DNA of 64,000 nucleotides from Apium graveolens (lineage: Eukaryota; Streptophyta; Magnoliopsida; Apiales; Apiaceae), in assembly GCF_009905375.1 (NCBI RefSeq), contig NC_133655.1:37252203-37316202 (forward strand), written 5' to 3'. Below are positions 20,642-33,447 of this stretch, in pieces. The notes under the pieces are model-generated. The model was not told the origin of the DNA and did no database searches. It saw only the letters and a program-made list of their open reading frames with translations. The position numbers and the translations under genes are program-made. Position 1 is the stretch's first letter, and every line of letters begins with the position of its first letter.

Positions 20642-23395
20642 TGATTTCCTCTTATCCCTATCTGATTGGAAATCTGAATCAGTATATCCCAAAGGAAATA
20701 GATTTGAGGCCTTGTAAATTAACATATACTCCTTAGTCCTTCTCAGGTACTTGAGTATAGTTTTTACTGCACTCCAATGTTCCTGACCTGGGTTCGACTG
20801 ATATCTACTAACCATGCCTACAGCAAAGCAGATGTCAGGCCTCGTACATAACATAGCATACATTAAGCTTCCACATGCTGAAGCATAAGGAACTGCTTTC
20901 ATGCTCTCTATATCCTTAGATGTCGAAGGACACTGCTTCTTAGATAGAGCAACTCCATGCTTAAAAGGTAAAAAACCTTTCTTGGAGTTCTGCATGTTAA
21001 AACGAGCTAATACTTCATCAATGTAGGGCTCTTGAGATAAAGCCAACATCCTTTTCTTGCGATCCCTTATAACTTTGATCCCAAGGATGTATGCCGCTTC
21101 ACCTAAGTCCTTCATGTCAAATTGTTTGAACAACCATGCCTTTACTAATGACAACATCTCAACATTGTTTCCAATGAGTAAAATATCATCTACATATAGT
21201 ACTAGAAAAACCACTGCATTACCTTCACTTCTCTTAAACACGCACGATTCGCTTGGACTTTGATCAAATCCATATGACTGGACTGCCTGATCAAAATGAA
21301 TATTCCAGTCTCTAGAAGCTTGTTTAAGTCCATAAATAGACCTCTTAAGCTTACATACCAGATGCTCTTGGCCTTCCTTAATGAATCCTTTTGGTTGCTG
21401 CATATAGATGGTTTCTTCAAGACTTCCATTAAGAAAAGCTGTCTTGACATCCATTTGCCAAATCTCATAATCGAGATGAGCTGCTATAGATAAAAGAATA
21501 CGGATTGACTTAAGCATGACTACCGGTGAAAAGGTTTCCTCATAATCGATACCTTCTTTCTGAGTATACCCTTTCGCAACAAGTCTTGCTTTCCAGGCTT
21601 ACACCTTTTTATCTAATACCCTATTTTTCTTGTAGATCCACTTACATCCAATAGGTTTTATACCTTTGGGTGGTTCCACGAGCTCCCAGACCTGATTAGA
21701 ATACATTGATTCTATCTCAGATTCCATCGCCTTTTGCCAAAGATCTGCATCTTTGTCTTGTACTGCCTCTTCGTATGTACGGGGATCATCATCATGTTCA
21801 CCAGGGACCAAGTCCGAAGACTCTCCCAAAAACATGAATCTATCAGGCTGTTGAACAACCCTCCCACTACGACGAGGCACTGGTGCGGTATTAGTGACAG
21901 ATTGTACATTATGTTGTGGTTGTTCTACTTGTACTACAGTTTCATGGGTATTATTTGTCCCTCCCACTAGTTCCTCTAAAACGACACTACTCATGGGTTT
22001 GTGATTCATTATATAGTCCTCCTCCAAAAATCTTGCATTGGTGCTAACAATGACATCCCGATTCTTCGGACTATAAAATAAATATCCTTTCGTTCCCATG
22101 GGGTAGCCTACAATCAGCTTTACTTCTGTACGAGATTCTAACTTAGTCGCGTTCTTGTTCAGCACATGTGCTGGACAACCCCATATTCGAATATGTATTA
22201 GACTCGGTTTATCCCCGGTCCACAATTCTAAGGGGGTTTTAGGAACCGACTTAGAAGGTACTAAGTTCAGAAGATAAGCTGCTGTCTCTAAGGCATGTCC
22301 CGAAAACGACTTGGGTAAATCCGAATAACTCATCATCGATCTAACACTCTCTAAAAGAGTCCGGTTCCTTCTCTCTGCTACACCGTTCTGCTGGGGTGTG
22401 CTTGGTGCAGTTAACTGGGATTCTATCCCATTTTCTGATAAATATTCCCTAAATTCTCCAAGCAAGTATTCGCCACCACAATTTAATCGTAGTGACTTGA
22501 TACTTTTATTAAGTCGCTTCTCCGTTTTAGCTTTGTACTCTTTAAACTTATCAAACCACTCAGACTTACGGCGCAACAAATAAATGTACCCATATCTAGA
22601 ATAATCATCAATGAAAGTGACGAAATATTCATAACCACCTCTTGCTTGGATATTCATGGGTCCACATAAATCAGAGTGAACCAATTCTAACAGTTGTTTG
22701 GCTCTATTCCCCTTTGCCTTGAAAGGCCTATTAGTCATTTTACCTTCTAAGAAGGATTCACAAACTGGAAATGGCTCCACTGCCAATGAGCTTAAAGGCC
22801 CGTCTACTACCAGTCTTTGAATCCTCCTCAAGTTAATATGACCTAATCTCAAGTGCCAAAGATATGTTTGGTTCAAACTAGAAGGTTCCTTTCTTTTAGT
22901 AGAGTTAGAAGATGTGTTGTTCAATTCCCTAAATTGCAGTTGCAGTGCAGGTTGACTAGGATTAATTATATACAAATTGTCTTGCAATGTACCAGAACAT
23001 ATAATTCGTTTATTCATCATAATAGAAACATTACGATCCAAACAAACATTATAACCATCCAAAGCAAGTTTAGAAACCGAAATTAAATTCCTTCTAAAAG
23101 AAGGTACATAAAGACAATTGTTCAAAACCAAAATCCTATCAGAACCAAAAGATAAATGAATAACTCCTACTGCAACTACTGCTACTTTCGTAGCATCTCC
23201 CATGAACACATATATCTCACCATCTCTAAGCATTCTGGATAGCTAGAACCCCTGCATAGAATTACAAACATGATCAGTGGCTCCTGTATCTACACACCAA
23301 GTGCTCGTAAATATAGCCGCTATAAATATTTCTGTAACTAGAGAAAGAGACATACCAGTATTGTTTGTCTTCTTAGGAAGAGGACAATCCTGTTT
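20641..23395 (-). pseudogene. Copia protease-integrase-RT of G2
   Basis: One continuous minus-strand frame is interrupted by TAA at about 21598 and by stops at about 23240 and 23393. Protease region: gag-PR linker with the DTG site near 23290. Integrase: FVTFIDDYSRYGYIYLL and NGVAERRNRTLLESVRSMM. The second catalytic Asp region reads LRLNCGGEY instead of the LRSDRGGEY of G1, and a zinc-binding Cys is Phe (CESFLEGK), so the integrase looks dead. [28 protein letters not shown], then [15 protein letters not shown]. After DKRKST the frame runs into the inverted filler, so RNase H is missing. Confidence 0.9.
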
Positions 23396-24205
23396 CTAGT
23401 GACCTGACTGTTTGCATCTGAAGCACTTTCCCTTAGGCTTTTTCACACCACCCTGAACTCCCTTTGCCTTCACAGCTTTTTGTGTCTGAGCCTTTTTCTT
23501 CTTCTTAATACCTTTCGGCTTAGAGGAAGAACCTTTCTCAGCCACATTCACTTGAACACTCTGCCGAAATAATCCTTTAGCTGCCTGAAGTTCTGTCAGC
23601 AGTTCCGCGAGACTATACTGCCTCTTGTTCATGTTGTAATTCAAGCGAAACTGCTCAAAACTCTTGGACAAGCTCATAAGGATAATGTCAATCTGGGTTT
23701 CCCCGTCAAGTTCAGCACCAAGGATCTCTATCTCATTCAGATGCGACATCATCTTGAGAACATGATCCCTTACAGGTGTGCCTTCAGCCATCTGAGTGTT
23801 CATTAAAGCCTTCATGGCTACTTGCCTAGCAGCCCTATTCTGATCTCCAAAAAGTTCCTTGAGATTAAAGAGCATATCCGAAGCAGTGGCCATAGACTGA
23901 TGCTTATGCTGCAAAACACCCGACAATGCTGCCAGAATGTAACATCGCGACATCTCATCAGCCTTAATCCGCCGTTTATAATACTCTTTCTCATCTTCAG
24001 GAGCATCAACAACAGGCTGTTCAGGCTTGGGTTCATAAGTACAAAACTTGTACTCCTCAGCAGTTAACACAATGTCCAAATTTCGTTTCCATTCAATATA
24101 GTTAGGTCCGGTAAGTTTGTTATCCTTAAGTATGGTGAATAGTGAATTAAAGCCCATTTTATCCTGAGAATCATGCATAAAAACATCACATAAATAAGGG
24201 TGCAT
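23396..24205 (-). pseudogene. Copia gag of G2
   Basis: An open 269-codon frame starts MHPYLCDVFMHDSQDKMGF. It contains the Copia gag core (NKLTGPNYIEWKRNLDIVL; UBN2-like region with LKELFGDQNRAARQVAMKAL), a Lys-rich basic tail and the start of a zinc knuckle (C-F-R-C-K-Q-S-G-H). The next codon, Trp in G1, is TAG here, so the frame stops inside the knuckle. Gag forms the cytoplasmic particle. Otherwise it is nearly identical to G1 gag (50104 onward). Confidence 0.9.
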
Positions 24206-25774
24206 TAATTATTAAGATCTATTGATTCCTCTAACAATTATTAAAATTTAATGCACTAACATCTAAACACCATAAGCTTTTGGTACGCCACGATGTGTGA
24301 CATGTATACCACCTAATTTTGTTTAAATGTTACTTCGGTCCTATTACTAAACAATATGCCACGTTGGGGTGGACTATATTATTTTTCATAGCTAAGTGTA
24401 TACCATCATCAAATCTTAAATTATTTGAAATCCATGGAACTTGGTACGCCACGATGGGTGGCGTGTATACCTTCCAATATTCGTAATTTTGCCTTGAATA
24501 GAATACTTCAATTCAATATTCATCAATGGTTTGATTTCCAGGTAGTGGAAGAGTCACATCGGTCTCGCTTAAAACCCACAGCCTTACAAGTTCGATGAAC
24601 TCGTTTTTGACAAAATCGCCCCAAATCAGAAATAAATAAAATCCGTATTTTATTCCTTTTAAAATTAATTTAAGAAGTTTGTTCTAGTAATTTCTATAAC
24701 ATTCTAGACACCATAAATTACATGCCACGATGGGTGACGTATATATAATTTATATTCGTCTTTATGTTAAATTACCTACAACCAATAATGGAGACCATGG
24801 GATTTAATTTCATATTAATTCCCTCTCCCACTTAGATTTTTTTATTAAAATTGAGGAATTTTAAAATTAAATGGGGTCCTATGTCGTTATAATTATGTCT
24901 AATCATGCATTCAAAATACACACATAATTTTAGCAACATATAACATTTAATTAAAGCAATAAATAAAATTCATGTCCATGTCGTCCTAATTAAGTTAAAC
25001 ATGCAATTTTAAAGGAATTACACACATAATTAACGACACACATAATCAATAAATTAAAGCAATAATTAAAAATTTAATGGAAAAAATTAAAATAAATTTT
25101 CCACTATTATGGCCCTTGAAAAAAAATCCAGCTTCCGAAAAAAAAACTGCCCCATCACCTGTTGCGCATGCTAGACCTGCGTTACAGCCAATCTGGGCGT
25201 GTTGCGCAGGTGCAGCCTGCGTTACAGCCAAAATAGGCATGTTGCGCAGGTTCGACCTGCGTTACCGCCGTAACTTGGCCTGTAACGCAGGTCCGGCCTC
25301 CGTTACCCCTGTTTCTGCTGTTTTTCACCGCGCCGGCCGCCTGTTCCTTTTCTGTGAGTTTTGTTTTGATTTTGTTCGATCCAAACACCAACAACAGCCC
25401 CTTGTAATCGCACAGCGGAACAAAAAACTACCGGAATTGATTTCCGATCGCACATAACTATTACAAAATACCCGGAACAATTACAAAAAAATAGATCTAA
25501 TACAAAACTAATTTTGTAAAATCTATTCTAACACGATCAACCCTCGTGTAAATTATAACCACGATTAAACCACGTGGAAACCAAAACAGAAATTAACCAC
25601 GATTAAACCACGTGGGATCCAAACACATAATTAAAATGTACATGGCCATAATAGTGGATTAATAACCTGCATCAAAACCAATACAAGCAAAACACTATAT
25701 ACACGCATATATAATTACGACATGGACATTATATCATAAAACGTATAACCCATTATCAGGCTCTTGATACCAAT
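24206..25774 (-). other. Long 5' leader of G2 with hairpin repeats
   Basis: About 1.57 kb lies between PBS and gag ATG. Near gag it holds four related hairpin-like units (24282-24310, about 24355-24375, 24443-24471 and about 24718-24746), the best being GGTACGCCAC/GTGGCGTGTATACC. A GC-rich block at about 25150-25330 carries GTTGCGCAGGT...CCTGCGTTACAGCC repeats. The PBS lies at about 25755-25773 (minus TGGTATCAAGAGCC). No credible ORF. Confidence 0.75.
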
Positions 25775-26873
25775 TGTTGGGAACCACGGACTTAGGGTGT
25801 TACTATGTTTTACGATAAAGATTACGAAAAGAAAATCACCTTGTTAACGGTTGATTCCACGCTCTTCTATTGTATTCCCAAATTCCCTTGAGCGAAGTGT
25901 GGCCTCCGTCTTCTGAAGTTATCCTCCCTTCTTGCTCCTTGGTGGCTACAATAGGTTTTCACCCACTACCAAGCAAGAAGAGAATAAGAATATATATAGG
26001 CTACAATAGGGACCATGGATAATTAGGTTGGGACTTATAATTACATCTTGAGCCTAGCCCAATGTAATTAAATATTAATTCAATCCACTAAAGAATTAAT
26101 ATTTGCACTACCTTTCCTAATACCACAATTTAAATAATTAATTCGGTTCCAATATTATTTGCTCATTAAATTCCCCATATTTAAAATATCACATGTCCAT
26201 TAATTAAATAAATTACTGATAATTTATTTAATTAATATCTTTTATCCTTGATCTTCCACTCAACCTTTATTTAATTATGCCAGAATAAATTCCACCTGCA
26301 GGGTTTCTCATAATTAAATCTTTTTGAGCTTTCAAGGGGACATCATTAACCCGAATATTATCAGGACATGGATTCCTTCAATAAATAATATCCACCATGT
26401 ATATAATTCCATCACCCAAAATATAATGATATAATTCAAAAGAATTACTTCATATATAAATCAAAGCATGTAAATAATATACACGTGTCAATTATTATTT
26501 CCGGATTAAGAACCTAAGCATTAATAATAACATAGAATCTTAGTTCTCCTTCTTAATCAGTATTAAGGGAACAATTCTAATTTTGATCCTGTTCAATATA
26601 CACAAAGTATATTAGTATTATTTATTAGTCAATATAAACTAATCTAAATAATACTACAGCCATACCAGTGGATTGTCCAACACCACCTGTGCTGTGAACC
26701 TTATTATATTATATAACCGTATTTAACAATCTAATATTCTGTATCCCATTTGATACTAGATTGTTCACAATATATAATATTAGACAACATGTAAACATTC
26801 AAATGATTCTCAATTAAACTGGCTAGAAATAAATGTATATACTTCAAATAAATATTTTCAGTATACACTAACA
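25775..26873 (-). repeat. Right (5') LTR of G2
   Basis: It runs TGTTGGGAACC...ACACTAACA, 1099 bp, with the PBS abutting its left side. The right flank GAAAACATG is the Sirevirus D insertion target. Confidence 0.9.
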
Positions 26874-27090
26874 GAAAACATGTAAGAGAATAACAAGTTT
26901 CCTGATATGCATTAAACAGAGATTTCAATGATATTAATGAAGATGATTACAAGATGTAGAATTACAAAAGATTCCTAACTCCTAGAAGCTAGAACCTATT
27001 TATCTTCATCTTCTTTGTGGCTTCCTGACTCTTCAAAGCCCTATGACAGCAAATCCATGAGATTGAAGTTGTAAGAGAAATAATGTTCTC
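26874..27090 (-). terminator. Polyadenylation-like region after the small ORF, Sirevirus D
   Basis: On the minus strand, downstream of the small ORF, TTTTGTAATTCTACATCTTGTAATC and TTCATTAATATCATTGAAATC resemble plant poly(A) far- and near-upstream elements. Element E has the matching block at 61795-61880. Function is inferred. Confidence 0.4.
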
Positions 27091-27366
27091 CTACAATGTG
27101 AGAGCTTCAATCCAATGCCTCTCAGCTTCTTTGGCGCGACATTCCTCTTTAACAATAACCTCCAGTTGGAAAAACTGGAGATCAGTCTGCTGTTCAAAGG
27201 ATAGCTCTTTATAGACTGATGATGGAACATCATGAGGATTATAGATTTCATCATTAATCTTAACTCTAAGTCCCCGAGGGTCATAATAGATATGACCCTC
27301 AAGCAACTCGAAGGCAAGAAAGTAAACTCCACCCTCAGTACGAGTGAAAAAATGCCTTTGATTCAT
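27091..27366 (-). CDS. Small conserved ORF (about 90 aa), Sirevirus D
   Basis: It is an uninterrupted 91-codon frame from ATG 27366, starting MNQRHFFTRTEGG, with EGHIYYDPRGLRVKIND in the middle and QTDLQFFQLE near the end. The C-terminus adds an acidic/basic helix-like stretch. It is homologous to 61411-61647 of element E: about 44 of 76 aligned residues are identical by eye, with many conservative changes. A TATA-like box lies about 95 bp upstream and a poly(A)-like block follows. It sits where the downstream region of a Sirevirus begins. I do not recognise the family and propose no function. Two copies in one family do not rule out recent shared origin. Confidence 0.6.
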   Translation of the reverse strand: MNQRHFFTRTEGGVYFLAFELLEGHIYYDPRGLRVKINDEIYNPHDVPSSVYKELSFEQQTDLQFFQLEVIVKEECRAKEAERHWIEALTL

Positions 27367-27460
27367 GATGAAGGTTTTGAGAAGACAAAGGATTGTGTTT
27401 GGAGAGAGAAAGAATAAAACACTTGAACAATGTGTGAGATTTCTAAGCGATAATGAGGAT

Positions 27461-27468
27461 GATTTATA
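27461..27468 (-). promoter_or_regulatory. TATA-like box, Sirevirus D small ORF
   Basis: The minus strand reads GGCTATAAATC about 95 bp before the ATG at 27366. About 90 bp further upstream lies CCTAGATACGCGTAAT, also present in element E (61228-61243) upstream of its TATA box. Confidence 0.6.
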
Positions 27469-27613
27469 GCCAAAATTTACTGGGAATCTAAAGAGATACT
27501 TTGATTAACCGTGTAATAATGAATACTGCATGCACAATATTACGCGTATCTAGGAAAATAATACATAGTCTCTTTAAATGCATCTATTCCTAATACAAAA
27601 CTAATAATGATGA

Positions 27614-28639
27614 TGTTATTCCCTAACAATAAAACAAGAATTACAGAAGGGGGGTTGAATGTAATTCTGGCCACTTTTTGAGATTTTAAAACTGTTCAAA
27701 CTTAAAAGTGTTTGATTTGCAATAGTGTGGAATAAAAGAATAACAGAAATCAAAACACTAAGTAATAAAACACAATCTTTAAAAATTTCTGGTGGATTTG
27801 AATGTATCCACCATATATATATATATATCATATTGAGAACTCTGTGAAGCTTTGAATAGCTCATAGATGCTTTACAAGTTGAACAAACAAAACTACAAAG
27901 AAATTCTTACAGAATATAGCCTTATCTATTTCTCTGAAAAGCTTGCTTAGTTAATTGTTTTACTTGCTACACTTGGTTTTTATATCACCAACTTACATGA
28001 CAGTAAGACAAGATAATAAAACAAAATATATCTAGTCTAACTCCATGCTGCTTCACTACTCTATTCCAGCATCTTTGAAAATCTTCACATTTGCATGGAA
28101 ATGGTAATGCTTCTTTGTTCTCAAAATCCTACTTAACTGGCTGCCATATTCATTTTACAAACACCCGACGCATGTGACTGTGTTGTCACTATCAACAACT
28201 ATTTTGAATTTGATCATCCGTCGGGACTATGTTGGTCATCCATCAAGAGTCTTGTTGATTATCCATTAGGAGTCTTGTAGATCATCCGTCGGGAGTCTAT
28301 CTATCACTTGATTCTATTTCACTTATACAGAATTACAGGACATCTCATATTTACAATTAGTCAACCTATTCTGCATATCAATCTAGTAGTCAACATGAAT
28401 TGGAGAACCCTACACAATCTACCAGACTAAAACATGTTATTTGCAGAAATGTGCTACAATACTTTTTTGTTACATAAGCTACACTCTCGATGGATGTCAA
28501 ATTGTCATCCGTCGGGATAATAAAGTTCATCCGTCGGGACTATATTAGAACATTCGTGTAGAGCTACAAAATTCACTAAGTTAAATCTACTAAGGTGTTT
28601 TATTTAACTTATCATCAAGTTCATAACATATTCCTAACA
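27614..28639 (-). mobile_element. 3' LTR of Sirevirus-like element B
   Basis: It runs from TGTTATTCCCTAACA to ATATTCCTAACA, 1026 bp, same family as LTR A. It has an (AT)n run at about 27812-27828 and two CCGTCGG motif clusters (28190-28290 and 28490-28560). The PPT GGGGGAGAT (minus) abuts at 28640-28648. Its left flank is the Sirevirus D upstream region. Confidence 0.85.
28190..28560. repeat. CATCCGTCGGG motif array in LTR B
   Basis: About seven variants lie in two groups (four at 28195-28290, three at 28490-28560), at the same relative positions as in LTR A. Confidence 0.75.
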
Positions 28640-28845
28640 ATCTCCCCCAATTTATGTCTACTAGAATTGTAGCCATAAATTAAGAGAAGCTTGATGATAA
28701 TAAAACACCTTAAATGTATAGATTGAGATATAGTAGATAAAACTGATAAGTGCTACAAAATTTATTGAAAATTGAACAAAATAAGAGTGTAAAAAGAGTT
28801 CTCAAAATCATTATCAAGGTTCTCCTATAGACTGAGCAGATAATT
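28640..28845 (-). other. PPT and 3' spacer of element B
   Basis: The PPT lies at 28640-28648. The rest is AT-rich non-coding DNA matching 1607-1804 of element A. Confidence 0.65.
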
Positions 28846-31800
28846 CTATTTCCTTGATTTTCTGGATTTCTTCCCAAGCTTTATGTCATTTTCTTCTATT
28901 TGATTCTGGAGTTGTCTGTGGAATTCAAGTTCATCAGCTTCAGATAGATCCAGCTTTTGTTGCATTTTTAATAGAGTCTCATTGCTAGAGATACTCAATT
29001 GGTCATCCAGTCTGAAGAATCTTCTAACTCCCTTATCATCCATGAATTCTATTAGCCAATAAGGCCTCAAATGCACTCTACTTCCTGTGAAGAGAATTGT
29101 TAGAGTTCTTGGAAGTACATTCTTGGCTTTATCACTCCTTAGATCTTCTATCTTCTTTAGGACCAATTTCCTTGTAGTTACATTGAAACCAAAGTTTTTC
29201 TTGAAGGATGAGAAGATCTTTATCAATACAGAACAGCTTTCCTGAAGAATCCTGTAAAGTGGTCATGTGATTTCTCTCCCTCCCTTGTACTTAAACATCA
29301 GTCTTTCAGGAAGATTTCTATGAGCATCAATCCCTCTTACTTCTTCCAATTCATCCAAGTAGAGGTTTATATCTGAAAACTCCTTGATGTCACAGATATA
29401 TAAGAGATCTCCCTTGTTGAATGTAGGTTAAGATTTGGTTAGGGTCTTGGTTCTGAGAGTCACAGGCTTGACTTTCTTGATTTCTCCAGTCTTTGTTTTC
29501 TTTGGCATGTTGAAGATAGGGAAGTTGTGTTCATGAATTGGCAAACTTTCCCAGTCTATTGGCTCATCCTTGGGAATTAGAGGCTCACCATAAAATTTCT
29601 TTAATGGTTCCACCTTAGATTCCTCATGTACCACTGAGGACTTAAATGTTTGAGTTGAAGTTGTAGACTGTTTGAGAATGTAGTCTTCCATTTTCTCATC
29701 ACAAAAGTCCAATTTTCTTTTAGAGTGAAGTTTGTATCTAAATTTCCTTTTCTTTTGAGGTTCATTTTGCATTTTCTGATCTTGAGTTTCAGTTTCCACA
29801 GTTGATTTTTCATAAATCTCAGTTGTAAATTTGACAGCTTGAAGTTTGGCCAAGATAGCAACTTGCTTCTTCTTTTGTTTGAGCTTCTTAGCATCTAAAG
29901 CAGCCTGCTTCTTTTCTTGCTTGATCCTTTCTTTTTCTTCCTTCTTCGCTTCTACAAACTGAGGGTGTCCAGCCACCACACAGATTTCCTTACCATTCCT
30001 TAGATCTTGGAAATTCTCTTCTTTTGTACTGAATCAGATGGATCTTTGTAAAATTCTATGGACCTTGCCAATAGCTTCTTCTCATCTGGTTTTGGAGTCT
30101 CAAACATGAGATCCAAGGGATTCTTGTTTGATGACTTTGGATAGTTCCATTTAGGTTTCAAAATCATATTGGATTTTAGAGATTTGATGCATGAAGTTTG
30201 GCCTTTTTCCAAGATACCTAGACTCATTTCATTCACTGAGATTTGCTTGACTTGAGAATGGTGATGAAAAGTTTTGTCTGGTTTCTGTAGCAGGCCAAAT
30301 TTCTTTTGAATATCTGCATCAATCTTATTCCATTTTTCATCTAGTTCCTTCTCAACAGCTGCAACATCAAGCATCTTTGGATTTTTCTTTGAATCAAGTT
30401 TAACAACTGCTATTTGGATCAGATCAATGCTGTCCAATACTGGTGGCTTTGGAAAAATAATTTCTGGAACTATTACTTGACTGATTTGAACATTTATCAC
30501 ATGCTCCCCCTCACTGGTTGGCAACCCTTGACTAACTGGGATTGTTGACTCTTTCTCCCCCTTTTTGTTATCATCAAGTAGAGTGGAGGTAGAAGTTTGT
30601 GCAGCCATCGGTTTTTGTAGCAACTGAGTTTGTTGTGCTTAATGAAGATGAATAGTTGTTAGAGAGGCTTCTACTGCTCTCAGTCTAGTGTCCAAAAAGT
30701 CCACTTTAGTTACAAGATTAGAATTCTTCCTCAACTGTCTGTTGATGTCAAGCACTGTTGTATATGGAAATTTGGCATCCAATCTATCAGAGACATCCTT
30801 CTTAACTTGGTCAATCTCTATTTTGATTGAAGTGACATCTTGATTGTGTTGAAGAGCTTGGATTTGATGTAGTTGTAGAGAATTGAGGTATGCCTGTAGA
30901 AGCTTCTTGGTGCTAGCATTGGTAGTGGCTTGAAGAGCATTGTGTCTGTTGAATGATGTGAAAAAGAGTTGTTTTGAAATGCTGCTCATCACACTATTTA
31001 GAAAACACCCAAGGGGGAATGTTTGATCTAGAGCTAGGGCCTTCTTCTCCCCCTATGTCCCTGAACTCTTCTCCATCACCATCTTCATCTCCAAAGAAGT
31101 CTTCAGACTCACCAGTACCATAGTCAACATCATCACCAGCTTTAGGTGGCATGGTTGTGATGGCATCCTTTGCTCTTTGCATTGATTCAGTTGTATGCAC
31201 CAAGTTAAGCATCTTTTCTACATTCTCATCGCCCTGTCCAGCCAAAAGTTGATATGCTGGAACATGATGAGTAAATGTCTCAGCATCGAAAGAGATGAAA
31301 TCTATGACAACTTGTTCATGTTGAAATAGTTTCTCTCTATCTGCATCATTGACATTCATTGACTCACTAATAATGATGTCCATTCTTATTTCTCATGTAC
31401 CTCCATTTCTGTCATTTTCTCTATGTTCTTGCATCAAGGGCTCCCCTTGGCTCACCAGCCTCACACCCGCACCATCACCTTCTAAGGTGGAACTCCTCTC
31501 ACTCTCTTTTTCCAGGCTGGAAGAAATAACATGCATTTGTTCACTCCTTTCCTCTTATTTTCCCTGGGAGCAACCCAGCCTCGCACTCAATTCACTCCCT
31601 TCCCTCAGTCCTAAGTGTGATTGTACAACTATTAACTCATCTACACTTGTTACAATTGTTGAAATTTCAGTATGTGTAGAGAGTACCAACGGATAAGGTA
31701 CATCCATCGGGACAGTAGTTAGGCTAGCCGACGGATGACTACTGTTAGGCACATCCATCGGGATACAATCATTAACCGACGGATGAACAATATCCATCGG

Positions 31801-33447
31801 AATAGAAGAAATGAATGAGTTTGTAGTGGAGACTATTGTAGACTCTGTGCAGATTGATGAAAATTTCGGCACAGATTTCTCAATAGATCCTGAAAGAATT
31901 GGCAAGTGAGCCAATAAATCATCCAAAAGATGATGCTCACTTGCACTAGATTTTGGCTTCCCCAACAGAGTTAAAGAAAGGGAATCAGGAATCGATGTGT
32001 TGATCATATCCACATCCAGAGAATTTATGGGAGAGTTTGGTGTTTGTGGTGCTTCTATTACTAAAGATTTTGGCTGTGACTCCACATTTATTGGAGCCAC
32101 ATCAAATTGACTTTGAGATGGTGCAGTGATTGAGTCTTTAGCTGCAGTTTGTACTGTGTGTGTTCCCTGTGCATCCCCAAGGGTTTTAGATCTCTTCTTT
32201 CTGGCATAGGTTTAAGGTGAACTTGTGTCCCTTACCCTCTTGGCATGTGCTCCTGGTTGGGAGCTTGTTTCAATAGTAACATCCTTTTGGGAGGATGGAA
32301 CTAGAGTTTTGCTAATTTTCTTATTAACTACCACAGTTTGTTGGAAAACTGTGGTGTGGCTAGGCTTGGGTACACTTTTCTCACCAACCTTATCCTTAGG
32401 GTTTCTTTGATTTTTACCCTGTCCCTCACCCAACTCACTCTCCTTCACACTCCCCTCTTGGTGTTTTTGGTAGTTTTTGCAACTGGTTTCTTTTGAGAGA
32501 AACCAGAGGGGGCTTTCTCTGTTTTGGATTTTGAACTTTTTGTTTTGGTAGCTTGGGTAGGCATCTATTGGGTCATTGACACAGATGTCATAGCTACACT
32601 TAAAGGCAAAGAGATTTGAGAAATTGGAATATAGAGACAGTGGTGCTTACCTCACTTACCTGAAGGCCCTCCATGATTGGAAAATAAACCAAGGGCACCT
32701 CCTTGTGGTGATCAGCTCTATTTAAGTTTGCAATTACACTTCTTTCTTAAACCCAAGAATCTAATTTTTGGTTGGGTTCTCAATTACCAGATCTTCACAG
32801 ATATGGTTAGCAATAATCATAAGGAATCTAGAATAATAAATATGTTTAGATCTCTTATTAACCTCTCCTAACTTATATCCTAACTCAAACATAATAGCAT
32901 CACTGAAATTGAAGTACTTATCAGTAAGAAGCATGTAAAGCATGTTAAGCATAGTAGTATTGACATAATAGAAGTTACTTATCTTACCAGAAAACACTTT
33001 GGTAACTACATCATACAAGAAACTCCACTATTTCCTATGACCTAGCCTTCTAATCTCATTTAATTTAGTAGTAGGAAGTGCATAGCCCATGGAGTTAAGA
33101 AAATTAACTATATCAACATCTGTGTGTGGATTAGTAGTGGTATTATCTGGAATTTTAAAGCATGCTTTGATAATGTCACAGTTAATGCAGTGTTCCTTAC
33201 CTTTGATGGAGAGAGTGATGGTTTTGTCATTGGCCCGATAGACAGCAGTTGTCCACATCTCCTCCACAACTTCGCAGTAGATTGTGGGTGATTCCAGCAT
33301 AGCATAATTAAGCTTGCATCCCTTCACAAAATCCATCATTTTGTGATAATCTCCAGATGCTGGAATCCCTTTATTCACAAGTGCCACAAAATTGTTCTTC
33401 TCATTGATAAATCCTGTATGTGACATGATTTTGACTACTGGTGCCAT
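28846..33447 (-). pseudogene. Sirevirus extra ORF downstream of pol (env-like), element B
   Basis: This is the best preserved copy. Most pieces (33447-33028, 33018-32761, 32448-32212, 32100-31555, 31383-30994, then 29979-29428 and 29226-28846) share one frame, while 30992-30639 and 30623-30000 are shifted. The original ORF was therefore about 1,534 codons, broken by several stops and a frameshift pair. N-terminal domain (about 260 residues): MAPVVKIMSHTGF, CEVVEEMWTTAVY, then a region rich in aromatic residues. Then a Ser/Thr/Pro linker with MDIVHPS and MDVPNSSHPS peptides, a Gln/Asp helical part, a Lys/Glu coiled coil (KKLKQKKKQVAILAKLQAVK) and a C-terminal domain ending KSRKSRK. No membrane helix seen. 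Role unknown. Confidence 0.8.
31685..31800. repeat. CCGTCGG motifs inside the coding region, element B
   Basis: Six variants (CCAACGGATAA, CCATCGGGAC, CCGACGGATG twice, CCATCGGGAT, CCATCGGAAT) lie in about 115 bp of the Ser/Pro linker, collinear with 4627-4745 in element A. Confidence 0.75.

Larger units (their letters stand above)
19254..26873 (-). mobile_element. Ty1/Copia element G2 (minus), rearranged
   Basis: Two LTRs of about 1.1 kb flank gag, protease, integrase and RT in Copia order on the minus strand. GAAAAC lies on both sides of the left LTR (19248-19253 and 20352-20357) and to the right of the right LTR (26874-26879). It is the same family as G1 (47562-55250, plus). Between the left LTR and pol it has a 235-bp copy of its own right flank and an inverted 54-bp RNase H piece. 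It has lost most of RNase H, so it is defective. It inserted into the downstream region of Sirevirus D. Confidence 0.85.

Noticed and set aside
25077..25457. 126-aa plus-strand ORF in the G2 leader
   Set aside because: It is antisense to the element, spans GC-rich repeats and is absent in G1.
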